Source: Vandiemenella viatica
Taxonomy: Eukaryota; Arthropoda; Insecta; Orthoptera; Morabidae
DNA: 64,000 nt
Assembly (NCBI GenBank): GCA_031002005.1
Contig: CM061919.1
Coordinates: forward strand, 16,935,687 to 16,999,686
Direction of reading: 5' to 3'
The translations under genes were made by a program, and so were the position numbers. The notes beneath the pieces were generated by a model that was not told the DNA's origin, did not search any database, and was given only the letters and a program-made list of their open reading frames with translations. How positions within the stretch are numbered: the first letter of the stretch is position 1; every line of letters starts with the position of its first letter. This document shows positions 29,686 to 39,325 of this stretch, one piece after another.

Positions 29686-31760
29686 GTTCTGTTGGAAGAG
29701 GAAGATGATGATGATGATATTTTGCTATTGAATAGCACCAACAAAAGAAGAAAGCTCGTAATGCCTTTGTACAAAAACATAGCAGAAGAAGGGACTTATT
29801 CAGTACTAATTAAAAAACATATTTTGAGTAACAAAGCAATATTCAGGAGCTATTGTCGTTTAAATAAGAGACAGTTTAATTTTGTACTCAATTTTATTTG
29901 TGACAAAATTAAACCACAATTTTTAAGAGCTGCTGTAAGTGCAGAAGAAATATTATTCTTAACTTTAAGTTAAGTCTACAAATTTGTAAATTTAACATTT
30001 TCTTTAGTCTTCTGGATTTTCAGATCTGTCGTGTCTGGAGAAGCAAGGCTGACAACAGAGTCACCTGACATATATTTCATTGTTCCATTTGTAAAAAGTA
30101 CTTCGTGATGTCGTGCTGCATTGCTAGGACCTGGCGTGTCGTGTACATTTTCTGATGATAAAGATCTTGGTGTTGAAGGAGCGCTACCATTTCTTGAACT
30201 TTGATTAGGATGAGACCTCGCTGCCATTATTTCATAATCGGAAATCATTACGCCGATATTTTTTTTGGCTTCTGCCTTATAGACTGGTGGCAAACTTCTT
30301 AAAACTTCTGCAATATGACTGCAAAATAATTCATCATTCTTCTTTTTAATAATACTTTTCAATAAATTTTGCCTCCTATCGTCCCTTTCTTTCCACATTT
30401 TTATAAGTTCATCGTCACTGTAACTTCTTTGGTGTCTTTGTTTTCGATACTGCACTGGTAGTTTCTCTTTAACGTGGGATATATCACTTGTTTCATAATT
30501 TTCTTCTGTATCGGTATTCAGCAAATTGTCATTCTGTAATACCGAATGTTTCATACCAAGAATTTACTCTTCAGTTTCCGGTGTATTTTCTGTATTCTCT
30601 TCAATTTCTATTGCTGGAATATTCGATCCACCGAATCTGTGCTGAGAAACGCCGTCAAGGAGCGACAGCTGTAGGTGTCTCTTGTTCTTAGAATTTTTTG
30701 GGGCAGCAGAGCCTGTTCCTAATTTATTTCTCTTTTTGAATCTCTGGTAACTATCTCAGATAAATTTCCATTTCTTCTTGTGGTCATTACCTGCAAATAG
30801 AAAATATATGAGTAAAGTGTTTCGTCTTGTTCCAGATATTTGGCTACAGGCGAAAGCTACCAGTCTCTATCATTTGCTTATCGTATATCACGATCGTACA
30901 TATCACGTATTGTGAAACATGTGCTTAGGGTTCTAAGACTGAAACTGATGCCAATATTGATGGCTTCTCCTACGCAAAGTGATTTCAAACATATCGAACA
31001 AGAATTTTGGTAGAAATGGAATATACCTAATTGTGTAGGTGGTATAGATGGCAAACATGTTAGTGTAAGAGCGCCAGATAACACAGGTTCACTGTTTTTT
31101 AACTACAAAAATTACGTTTCAATTGTTTCGTTGGCTATCGTGGATGCAAATTACAAATTCATAGCAGTTGATGTCAGTGCTTGTGGAAAAGAATCTGATA
31201 CCGGCATATTTAAAAACATCAACCATGGGAAAAAAATAGCAACAAAGACATTTAATACCCCCCCACCAAAATGTTTTCCAGGCTCAATTGTGGTGTTACC
31301 CCATTTTTTGATTGGAGACGAAGCGTTTGCTCTGAGTGAATATATGATGAAGCCATATTCAAAAAGAGTGGCACGATTAGAGAGAGAAAAACAAATTTAT
31401 AACTATAGATTATGCTATGGACGACGAGTGACGGAAAATGCTTTTAGGCTAATAAGGCAAGTGTTCAGAGATTTTTATACTCCCGTTTCTGTTTCTCCAG
31501 ATGTGGTTGATGATCTAATATTGTCAGCGTGTTGCTTACACAATTTATTACGTGAAAGTTACCTTGAAGAAAAAAATACTCCATTTTATAGTTACATTAA
31601 TAATGAAGCTAGAAGCCAGGATAATGTGTTAAGCTTTTCTCGGTTTGGAGGATTTTTAAACAGCCAGGGATTTGAGATTAGAGACAAACTGAAAGATTTC
31701 TTCTGCAGTGAATGCGGTTCAGTGATGTGGCAAGAGGAATTAATTAATAATGTATCATAA
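29686..31760 (+). pseudogene. HARBI1-like nuclease, two exons, broken
   Basis: Exon 1 (29686-29965) reads LEEEDDDDDILLLN...RQFNFVLNFICDKI...SAEEILFLTL. Exon 2 starts after a splice acceptor (TTGTTCCAG, ending 30835) with YLATGESYQSLSFAYRISRS and continues IDGKHVSVRAPDNTGS and FIAVDVSACGKESDTGIFKN. These carry the DDE_Tnp_4 acidic residues, with the last E in GRRVTENAFRLIRQVF (31440). It ends at 31760. A TAG at 31011-31013 interrupts exon 2, the exon 1 donor (GTTAAGT) appears one base out of register, and no in-frame ATG is visible for exon 1. The nuclease excises and inserts the element together with its DNA-binding partner. Confidence 0.8.
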
Positions 31761-32082
31761 AGACCGATTTATAACAAATAATAAGTAAAATATGTACTCT
31801 TGGCGGACATTTTAGTAAAATCTATTGATTCATTGTTTCGCTCATTATGTATGATGAATAATGTAATGTTATATGTATGAACATTTGACATTTAAATATA
31901 TTTATAAGTAAAAGCACAACCTTAAAATATTTACTTGTTTTATTTAGCTCTTGTGCTACAGTCTTACAAACATTCTCTTTAGTTAAGACAGAGCGGTATT
32001 CAGTGTGACCTGCATCATAAATCACTGGATATTTTTGCACAGAATTTATTAAATTTTCTTCTTCGTTATCAGAAAAACTCAT
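29976..32082 (-). pseudogene. MADF-BESS DNA-binding protein of the Harbinger element
   Basis: Exon 1 (32082-31935, ATG at 32082) encodes MSFSDNEEENLINSVQKYPV...EYRSVLTKENVCKTVAQELN, the first half of a MADF domain. Donor GTAAAT at 31934 and acceptor TTTGCAG ending at 30791 join it to exon 2 (30790-29976). The join gives T-S-N-D-H-K-K-K-W in frame, then DSYQRFKKRNKLGTGSAAP, the second half of MADF. A BESS motif follows (HIAEVLRSLPPVYKAEAKKN). Stops at 30756-30758 (TGA) and 30564-30566 (TAA) break it. MADF proteins act as the partner that binds element DNA and helps import the nuclease. Confidence 0.78.
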
Positions 32083-32374
32083 TGTCACCAATTAAATGTT
32101 TTCCTTCTGTGTGCGGCTGGCGACACTACTGGTTCTTGCGCAGTAGCGCGGTCAGCGTAGCCGGCAGGGCTCAGCTACCGGCGACGCTGTTGCCGTGTTC
32201 CGAACGCATTTCGTAGAAAACCATAGAAACCAGTGATGACGCCTGTGGTCGGCCTTGAAGGTCGGCCGTCTGCTACCTGCTGTCTGTGGACTGCAGTCGT
32301 GTTCGGAACAGCGCACCGTGCGTACCGCGTTGTGCCGCCTCACCCTCGCTAACGTCTGTTTCCCGCAGATAGCA

Positions 32375-32382
32375 GTAGCAAG
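32375..32382. repeat. Left target duplication of hAT-B (GTAGCAAG)
   Basis: Identical to 43978-43985. Both belong to hAT-A's own right-end sequence, showing that hAT-B jumped into hAT-A. Confidence 0.92.
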
Positions 32383-32535
32383 CAAGGGCGTAGCCAGGAT
32401 TTTGTTCAGGGAGGGGGGGGGGGGGCAGGTCACCATTCGCTGCCGAGACGCAGGCCGAGTAACATCGACCTGCTGCGGACGTCATATTGAACCGTCAGCG
32501 AACGCCCGACCTGCTCAAGTTCAGGCGCTCCAAGC

Positions 32536-33672
32536 ATGTCGTCGGACGCAGCCAACAAGAAGACTGCGGCTGCCAAGAAGAGGAGATTAGGCGGGAAGCC
32601 GCCGCCAGAGACCCTCTCTCAAGGAACTCTCGACGAGCCGATGGAGGAAGCTAAGCAGGATTCGCCGACGCCACGACCAGTCGACGCTGTCGTATTTGAG
32701 GGGCCTACACGCCCAATCCTGATCAACTACGGCGGCAACTATTGCAGTCTGCTAATCCAGCTGCAAAAGGTCGCGGAGCTGCCTATCTTCTGTTGGCCTG
32801 TGGATGAAGGTGTGATGATCCACCTTTCCAACAAACGGGACTTTTGCGCGGTGGTGATGGCCCTCAAGGAACGGTCCGCCATCTGCAAAAGCTACTTCCC
32901 AGACTGGGGGATGACCGTACCGAATGCCACTGTGCGGACAAAGCTGGATGCCTCTGTGCAGACAGAGCCGGATGCCCCAATGCAGATGGAGCTGGATGCC
33001 TCTGAGCGGACAGTGCTGGATGCCTCTGTGCAGACGGTGCGGAAGCCCAAAACCAAGTCGCCCTCCCGCAAACTGGCCCAGTGTTTCAAGTGTCAAAACT
33101 TCTGGCACTGTGCCAGCGAATGCACCAACCAAGCTAGGTGCGTTCGTTGCGGGGGCGGCCATCGATTAGCGGACTGCGAACGCGACCGCGATGACCCAGT
33201 CTGCTGCAACTGCGGCTCCAAGCACGCCGCGTCTTACCGTGGCTGCAGAGCGTGGAAGGAGCAAACCAAGAAGCTCCCTCAGCGGCGCCAAGCGCCGCAC
33301 TCGCAGCCCGCTAAGAACCGGCAGCAGACCAGCGCTCCTGCTGCGGAGGCCATCCCGCAGCAGACAGCCGCGCCGAGAAGAAAGAAGAAGAACCCACCAC
33401 GCCAGCGCCAAGGGCTCCATAAGCGGGCCGCTGCGGGAAGTCACACCAGCGGTACTCCGACGGCTGCCGACATGTCCCGTGAGGAAGGGACTTCGCGCCG
33501 AGGGAGCGAGAGAAGCAACCCAGCCCACCGACACCAGACCAGCAACACGGAAGAAGCGAAGGACAGCCCATCAAGCGAGCAGGCCCACACATCAGAAGAA
33601 TCCCTTGCAGACACCGACAGGAGCTACGAGCCACCCGCAGCCCTGGCGCTGCAACCATGCCGAGCAACATGA
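32536..33672 (+). CDS. LINE ORF1 (Gag-like nucleic-acid-binding protein)
   Basis: 378 codons from ATG 106 bp after the element start. The N-terminal half has a folded region (PTRPILINYGGNYCSLLIQL ... FCAVVMALKERSAICKSYFP), resembling the PRE_C2HC-type domain of jockey-clade ORF1. A degenerate repeat of 'MPLDASVQT'-like units follows (about residues 133-171), then zinc knuckles CFKCQNFWHCASEC, CVRCGGGHRLADC and CCNCGSKHAASYRGC. The C-terminal part is basic and low-complexity. The last codons here (LQPCRAT) appear frameshifted near 33640: an overlapping frame ends QLLTQLITTMIPSRN, matching the second C-terminus at 34.1 kb. ORF1 binds element RNA in the cytoplasm and chaperones reverse transcription. 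GC-rich, unlike the surrounding AT-rich DNA. Confidence 0.8.
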   Translation: MSSDAANKKTAAAKKRRLGGKPPPETLSQGTLDEPMEEAKQDSPTPRPVDAVVFEGPTRPILINYGGNYCSLLIQLQKVAELPIFCWPVDEGVMIHLSNKRDFCAVVMALKERSAICKSYFPDWGMTVPNATVRTKLDASVQTEPDAPMQMELDASERTVLDASVQTVRKPKTKSPSRKLAQCFKCQNFWHCASECTNQARCVRCGGGHRLADCERDRDDPVCCNCGSKHAASYRGCRAWKEQTKKLPQRRQAPHSQPAKNRQQTSAPAAEAIPQQTAAPRRKKKNPPRQRQGLHKRAAAGSHTSGTPTAADMSREEGTSRRGSERSNPAHRHQTSNTEEAKDSPSSEQAHTSEESLADTDRSYEPPAALALQPCRAT

Positions 33673-33898
33673 AAACCAGCTGGGGATGATTGTCCAGCTG
33701 CTAACGCAGCTGATAACGACAATGATCCCCAGCCGAAATATGAACCCTATGGGGGTTTTAACCTAAGGGCAATTTTTCCCCATAACGAGTAATTAAAAAG
33801 AGTCACCAAAAAAAAAACCCATCCCAAACACAGACACACATGGTAGAGCTACTTAAGGTAGCGGGGCCACACAAACATGCCGTTGAGGCAGTGACACA

Positions 33899-33899
<1 letters not shown>

Positions 33900-33943
<44 letters not shown>
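33900..33943 (+). repeat. Homopolymer A(44)
   Basis: Pure A run inside the LINE insertion. It separates two ORF1-like C-termini and may mark the poly(A) junction of a chimeric copy. Confidence 0.9.
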
Positions 33944-33944
<1 letters not shown>

Positions 33945-33945
<1 letters not shown>

Positions 33946-34160
33946 AAACGGCTGCCGACAAGCAGTCACGCCAGGCCGCAAAGACAACACGCCACGGAAG
34001 AGAGGCTTGCTGTCGTCACACCTGCGCTCGCCAAGACACCGAGCACCAGGAGGACAGACTGCAGCCTCTCATCCAGCTCCTCACGGAACTGCTAACGCGA
34101 CTTCCGACAAGGGAAGTCGCGCCAATAGCGCACCCGAGAGCAAAAGCTGCTCTCTCCTAA
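33945..34160 (+). pseudogene. Second ORF1 C-terminal fragment
   Basis: The frame after the A tract reads LQPLIQLLTELLTRLPTREV near its end, matching in pattern the QLLTQLITTMIPS end of the ORF1 upstream. The N-terminal domains are missing. The poly-lysine produced by reading the A tract is an artefact. Confidence 0.5.
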
Positions 34161-34794
34161 GACCTTTCCACCTGCGCGAAGACCACCGGTCATCGCCATA
34201 AGAAGATTCCATCTTCTGCCAACCGAGACGACAGACCGACAGTGAGGCAAAACCCAACTATTGTCGAGGAGTAAATGCCGAAAGGCAACAAACTCCAAAA
34301 AAACTCAACTCCAATATGGCTGGAGCTGATATTGGCTCTGCTGCGGAGGGGGGGGGGGGGCAGGCAAGATAACACTGATAATATGCATGCTACAAAAGCA
34401 TTTATTACTGGAATACGTTTATATTAATTAATTAATAAATATTACAATTACACTAATAGTAATTTTTCGAACAACCTCATCTGCAATGTTATAATAATTT
34501 TCTTATAAAAATTTTCTGTGTAGACCAAGCATATGCAGACAGTTTAGATGGTTCTCTAGCATCGTTGACATCAGCCATGTTTTAACAAGGCGCAGTATAG
34601 AGAAGGACTCTGTTTGTTGCTTGTTGTACAAGGCTGAGCCAAGGAAATTAGGATTGTGTTTTGTTTTTGTTTGTTTTTTTCGCACAAAGGATATTACCGC
34701 CTCATTTAACTCTTTCATAATGTCTAGTTCTCCAAGATTTTATATTGTCATACCCTTTTCCTTCCATAGTTTATCCCATAGTTCGACTTCACAA

Positions 34795-35186
34795 GGGACC
34801 GTGCACAAACTACGTGGCTCGGTCCAGGGGGGGGGGGGTTGGCTGGAAGGCTACGCTGGGCTACGTGGGGGGAGGGGAGGGGGCTCCGAGCCAGACCACG
34901 TAGCTTTCTTTTCATAACATTTTTCGCTATTAAAATGAGGAACAGAACTCACAACAGCATGTGAATTTTTATTTTCCTCAGTTAATTATCTCCGTATGTA
35001 ATTTACAATAGTCTGACAAGAGAAAACAGTACAAAATATCTTCTGTAATCAAAAGGGAAAAAAGCTACGTGCTACGTGGGGAAGGGGGGGGGGGGCGGTA
35101 GAGGCAAAAGCCACGTAGGGCTACGTGGGGGGGGGGGGGGGTTCACAGTAGGCCAAAATGGAGCTACGTGGTTTGTGCACGCTCCC
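34795..35186. mobile_element. MITE, GGGAGCGTCC family, complete copy in hAT-B
   Basis: GGGACCGTGCACAAACTACG on the left and CGTAGTTTGTGCACGCTCCC-like on the right. hAT-A lacks it at the corresponding place (CGACTTCATAATC near 20370), giving an empty site. Several long G runs (up to about 15) lie inside. Confidence 0.8.
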
Positions 35187-35426
35187 TAATTAAAAGAATT
35201 TTAGTTATAGTATTTTTAAATCAACCAATAACATACTCAAACTTTAACTAGAATGTAACTGTGGATTTCAATCCAACAATGCGGGATCCTGCATCATTTG
35301 GCAGTCTGGCGGATCCAGCACCTAATTAAGTGGATCCGCAATCCGTAAAATGGGGTGAAGACATGTTTCAGTCTTCGTCACCTTGCCTCCTTGTCGTCAC
35401 TTTCCGGTCCGACTCGTTCTCTACCG

Positions 35427-35655
35427 CAGCAGTTCACAATTTTTTTTTTTTTTTGGCACGGAACCCTAATTGATAATACATTTTTTGGTGGATCCCCATT
35501 TTTATAAGCGTAAGCTGAAAAACCAGTCTCGCATGGGTAAGCCGTCACAAACGGATACACAACCATGATATTATTCTCATGGCGCGGTTATGACTCTTTT
35601 CAACAAACGATTTATTTAATTCTCGAAAGGAAACGGAACCATTTAGGAACCACTG
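35427..35655. mobile_element. 229 bp hAT MITE
   Basis: Starts CAGCAGTTC and ends GGAACCACTG (inverted CAGTGGTTCC), with exact 8 bp duplications CTCTACCG (35419-35426, 35656-35663). hAT-A has the unoccupied sequence TTCTCTACCGATTGTATCGC near 20620. Confidence 0.88.
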
Positions 35656-36230
35656 CTCTACCGGTTGTATCGCCCCGTTTACCTGTAACCGTCAAGTTGA
35701 CATTTGACTCACGGCAACAAATGTCTTCCTTAGTGATCATAAGTAAATGTATTCGGTTTTACGTTTTTATAAGAACTTTAGTTTGTTTTTGTTGTATACA
35801 TTACTGTAATTTGAGTTATCTCGCCCTATTGTAAACCTATGTCCCAGATCGTACACACAAAAAAGGCACAATTAGAGTAGTTTCTGTGGACGAAGTAGAA
35901 ACAATACGAAAGGAATGTTACTACTATTGACAGCTATTTCAAAATGCGTTAAAATGCTTTTGTCATAAACTGTGCTTCATCGTATATGAGATATTTCTTT
36001 TCAAAAAGTGGATTTCAGTTTCCTAATTCTGCTAATTCTATAAGATATATGATAACAAAGTTTTCAAATACCGTAAAGGTTGACATAATTGTTCAGTTTG
36101 AATATTTCAAGAAACAAAGGTAAACATTTTCGTTGTGTGTTTGATTAGTGAACGTCCCAAAAATTCATCTATATTTAAACGTTTATGTTCATCGCAAAGA
36201 AACACATTTTAATATCAGCTTGCTTAGAAT

Positions 36231-36957
36231 ACGAGGTTCCTGAATCATGGATCATTGCATCAGTTTGATCAAAGAACGACTGACAAGCTTTGGTGTTGCT
36301 GTTGAAACTGATGTTATCAGCAACAGACCTGACGGGACAAGCGTCAGGAAAACGTTCTGCCTTGGTATCTGCAATTGTACTTTTCATACAGCACACAATT
36401 GGCAGTTGTCGACGTTTTGTACCCCTCCCACCCAAAAAAAGAAAACTACTGAAAGAAATTGAACGCACAGAATCAACTTTGACTCGGACGAAGACCACGA
36501 AGACCTGGATGCCACAATTGAAGCACAAATCGTGACCGTAACACTGGTTCATCCACATACTGAGGTGATTCCCAGATTTAATTATCTCAAAAAAAGTGCA
36601 GAAAGTTAATTTTTCCAAAAACGAGGAGGTAGAAAGGGTTTTCTCGGCTGCTGGCTATATATGTAATTCTTTGCAAATAAAGTAATAGTTTCAGTGCTTA
36701 TTACATAAGTAGATTATTTTTCAAACTGACATGATTTACTATAAGGCATGTAATACAATTTGAAACTGAATACTCACCTTAATTGATTATTTACTAAATA
36801 ACTAGAGATAGATTGAAAACAAAACGTGTAAAAGCGCAATATATAATCCAAAAACACTGCTCCAGAGACACTATAAAGGAATTTACACAAGGTATGAGAA
36901 CAGATCCCTTTCCTTTTATATACTCAGCAGGGTGATTGGAACTACGTTGTTGGACAG
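36231..36957 (+). pseudogene. Internally deleted ZBED-type hAT derivative
   Basis: This segment is absent from hAT-A at the matching position (near 21208). It encodes two separated plus-strand remnants of a different hAT transposase: EYEVPESWIIASV and VETDVISNRPDGTSVRK near 36230-36340, similar to the start of the catalytic domain of ZBED-like transposases, and EEVERVFSAAGYICNS near 36623-36670, the C-terminal dimerisation motif. The middle is deleted. Termini and duplication were not resolved cleanly, though TTAGAAT/ATACAAT at the junctions may be a decayed 8 bp repeat. Confidence 0.5.
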
Positions 36958-37091
36958 ATACAATGCGCCGGACTTTCAAATCGGTTCCAATGGCAGCTGC
37001 AGTTCTGGTACATGTGTTTAAAATATTTTAGCTCTCCGTGTCTGCGATGATCTTTTATGACAGACATTACTCTATTAATATGATCCATATA

Positions 37092-38513
37092 CACTCCTGG
37101 AAATTGAAATAAGAACACATTGACGCCGGTGTGTAAGACCCACCATACTTGCTCCGGACACTACGAGAGGGCTGTACAAGCAATGATCAAACGCACGGCA
37201 CAGCGGACACACCAGGAACAGCAGTGTGGCCGTCGAAGGGCGCTAGCTGCGCAGCGGTTGGGCACCGCCGCAGTCAGTGTCAGCCAGTTTGCCGTGGCAT
37301 ACGGAGCTCCATCTCAGTATTTAACACTGGTAGCATGCCGCGACAGCGTGTATGTGAACCGTATGTGCAGTTGACGGACTTTGAGCGAGGGCGTATAGTG
37401 GGCATGCGGGAGGCCGGGTGGACGTACCGCCGAATTGCTCAACATGTGGGGCGCGAGGTCTCCACAGTACATCGATGTTGTCGCCAGTGGTCGGCGGAAG
37501 GTGCACGTGCCCGTCGACCTGGGTCCGGACAGCAGCGACGCACGGACGCACGCCAAGACCGTCGCATCCTATGCAGTGCCGTAGGGGACCGCACCGCCAC
37601 TTCCTGGCAAATTAGGGACACTGTTGCTCCTGGGGTATCAGAGAGGACCATTCGCAACCGTCTCCATGAAGCTGGGCTACGGTCCCTCGCACCGTTAGGT
37701 CGTCTTCCGCTCACGCCCCAACATCGTGCAGCCCGCCTCCAGTGGTGTCGCGACAGGCGTGTATGGAGGGACGAATGGAGACGTGTCGTCTTCAGTGATG
37801 AGAGTCGCTTCTGCCTTGGTGCCAATGATGGTCGTATGCGTGTTTGGCGCCGTGCAGGTGAGCGCCACAATCAGGACTGCTTACGACCGAGGCACACAGG
37901 GCCAACACCCGGCATCATGGTGTGGGGAGCGATCTCCTACACTGGCCGTACACCTCTGGTGTTCGTTGAGGGGACACTGAACAGTGCACAGTACATTCAA
38001 ACCGTCATCGAACCCATCGTTCTACCATTCCTAGACCGGCAAGGGAACATGCTGTTCCAACAGGACAATGCACGTCCACATGTATCCCGTGCCACCCAAC
38101 GTGCTCTAGAAGGTGTAAGTCAACTACCCTGGCCAGCGAGATCTCCTGATCTGTCCCCCATTGAGCATGTTTGGGACTGGATGAAACGTCGTCTCACGCG
38201 GTCTGCACGTCCAGCACGAACGCTGGTCCAGCTGTGGCGCCAGGTGGAAATGGCTTGGCATGCCGTTCCACAGGACTACATCCAGCACCTCTACGATCGT
38301 CTCCATGGGAGAATTGCAGCCTGGAATTGCTGCGAAAGGAGGATATACACGGTACTAGTGCCGACATTGTGCATGCTCTGTTGCCTGTGTCTATGTGCCT
38401 ATGGTTCTGTCTGTGTGATCATGTGTTGTATCTGACCCCAGGAATGTGTATATAAAGTTTCCCATTCCTGGGACAATGAATTCACGGTGTTCTTATTTCA
38501 ATTTCCAGGAGTG
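37092..38513 (+). mobile_element. Tc1-type element, 1,422 bp
   Basis: Inverted ends CACTCCTGGAAATTGAAATA and TATTTCAATTTCCAGGAGTG with TA on both sides (37090-37091, 38514-38515). hAT-A shows the empty site (GATCCCTGCATGTATACAAG near 21340). I associate these ends with a family abundant in grasshoppers (recalled, not searched). Confidence 0.93.
37335..38435 (+). CDS. Tc1-type transposase, nearly intact
   Basis: Start chosen at ATG 37335 (MPRQRVCEPYVQLTDFERGR); the frame is open further upstream, but this ATG precedes the helix-turn-helix region. Two DNA-binding helix-turn-helix segments (GRIVGMREAGWTYRRIAQHV; DTVAPGVSERTIRNRLHEAG) are followed by the DDE nuclease: VVFSDESRF (first D), FQQDNARPHVS (second D) and SPIEHVWDWMKR (E). 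I count 32 residues between the second D and the E, not the 34 usual for Tc1. It ends with a cysteine-rich tail (CMLCCLCLCAYGSVCVIMCC) that looks like read-through beyond the usual end, giving 366 residues where about 340 is common. No internal stop. The enzyme binds the inverted ends and moves the element into TA sites. Confidence 0.88.
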   Translation: MPRQRVCEPYVQLTDFERGRIVGMREAGWTYRRIAQHVGREVSTVHRCCRQWSAEGARARRPGSGQQRRTDARQDRRILCSAVGDRTATSWQIRDTVAPGVSERTIRNRLHEAGLRSLAPLGRLPLTPQHRAARLQWCRDRRVWRDEWRRVVFSDESRFCLGANDGRMRVWRRAGERHNQDCLRPRHTGPTPGIMVWGAISYTGRTPLVFVEGTLNSAQYIQTVIEPIVLPFLDRQGNMLFQQDNARPHVSRATQRALEGVSQLPWPARSPDLSPIEHVWDWMKRRLTRSARPARTLVQLWRQVEMAWHAVPQDYIQHLYDRLHGRIAAWNCCERRIYTVLVPTLCMLCCLCLCAYGSVCVIMCCI

Positions 38514-39325
38514 TATGTATACATGTCGATCGTCTTTGATTGTAATGCAGTGGCAACAGGTTCCCGTAATCCTGAGTATTCAATCCAACGCATATAATGA
38601 ATTCTGACTTCATAGCAACGCACTGTAATTGGTAAGCACCTTTCCTTGCCGCATCATTCCCTTCTCTAGAAACATTCGAAAGTCCATCGACAATGTCTTC
38701 AAAATTATCGTTAAAATGGCAAAACACGTATATTATTGAGAGCAGCGGGTCCCATATACAAGCTAAAATATTTGGCACGTACTTTCTCCATAAAAAGGTT
38801 TCTTGTAAAAAGTTTATGATGTACTATACGGTACTAATTGTGTTCCATATTTCTGTAATTTGATTTAAATTATTTACAACCAGGTTAAGTCTGTGGATTG
38901 CGCAATGAAAATACAAGGCTTTTTTTTATATTTCTCTTTAAAAAAATTTGAATACCACCGATATCACCCGCTAATGTAGAACACCCTTCATATCCTTGGC
39001 TTACACACCTGGCAGGTCCATGTCCTTCGTTTTCTAAAAACCTGTCAATTTTTTATGCTATGACTTGTCAATCAACGCCATCAGTTCTACGAATTCGAGA
39101 AATTTTTCGCGGATTGTATTTTTATCTACGTCATAAAAACTGATTTTTAGGGAAAGCTGTTCTTTACCAGATATGTCACACGTCTCATCTGCCAATACAA
39201 TATAAGTCTTCTTTGCGGCCTGCATAATTTCACTTTTAATAACTAAGCCGCACAGCGCAATGGTTTCGTTTTGAATCTGTGGGGAGATATAACTACATCA
39301 CATTTTTCTTAACCTAATAATAATA

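Larger units (their letters stand above)
29502..32309. mobile_element. PIF/Harbinger element with two genes
   Basis: Contains a HARBI1-type nuclease (+) and a MADF/BESS accessory protein (-), the usual two genes of animal Harbinger elements. Four copies of GTTCCGAAC or its complement mark the ends: 29502-29510, 29586-29594, 32197-32205 and 32301-32309. The inner pair gives inverted ends (GTTCGGAAC..CAACAG on both sides); the outer pair gives GTTCCGAACNCGNCTGCAG on both sides. I could not decide which pair is the true boundary, and no 3 bp duplication was fixed. Confidence 0.75.
32430..34346 (+). mobile_element. LINE insertion carrying ORF1 but no ORF2
   Basis: Flanked by an exact 18 bp target duplication: A, then 13 G, then CAGG (32412-32429 and 34347-34364). 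It includes a leader, a jockey-type ORF1, an A44 tract and a second ORF1-like 3' end. No endonuclease or RT is present in its 1,917 bp. It interrupts the G-rich left end of hAT-B. Confidence 0.8.

Noticed and set aside
30488..30691. Plus-strand frame in the Harbinger element
   Set aside because: Antisense of the MADF-BESS exon.
33191..33766. Second long frame overlapping LINE ORF1
   Set aside because: Shadow frame in GC-rich DNA, except its last 30 codons, which probably continue ORF1 after a frameshift.
33840..34160. Frame with a long lysine run
   Set aside because: The lysines come from the A44 tract; only the part after it resembles ORF1.
37149..37334. Upstream extension of the Tc1 transposase frame
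   Set aside because: Open by chance; the ATG at 37335 directly precedes the conserved DNA-binding region.
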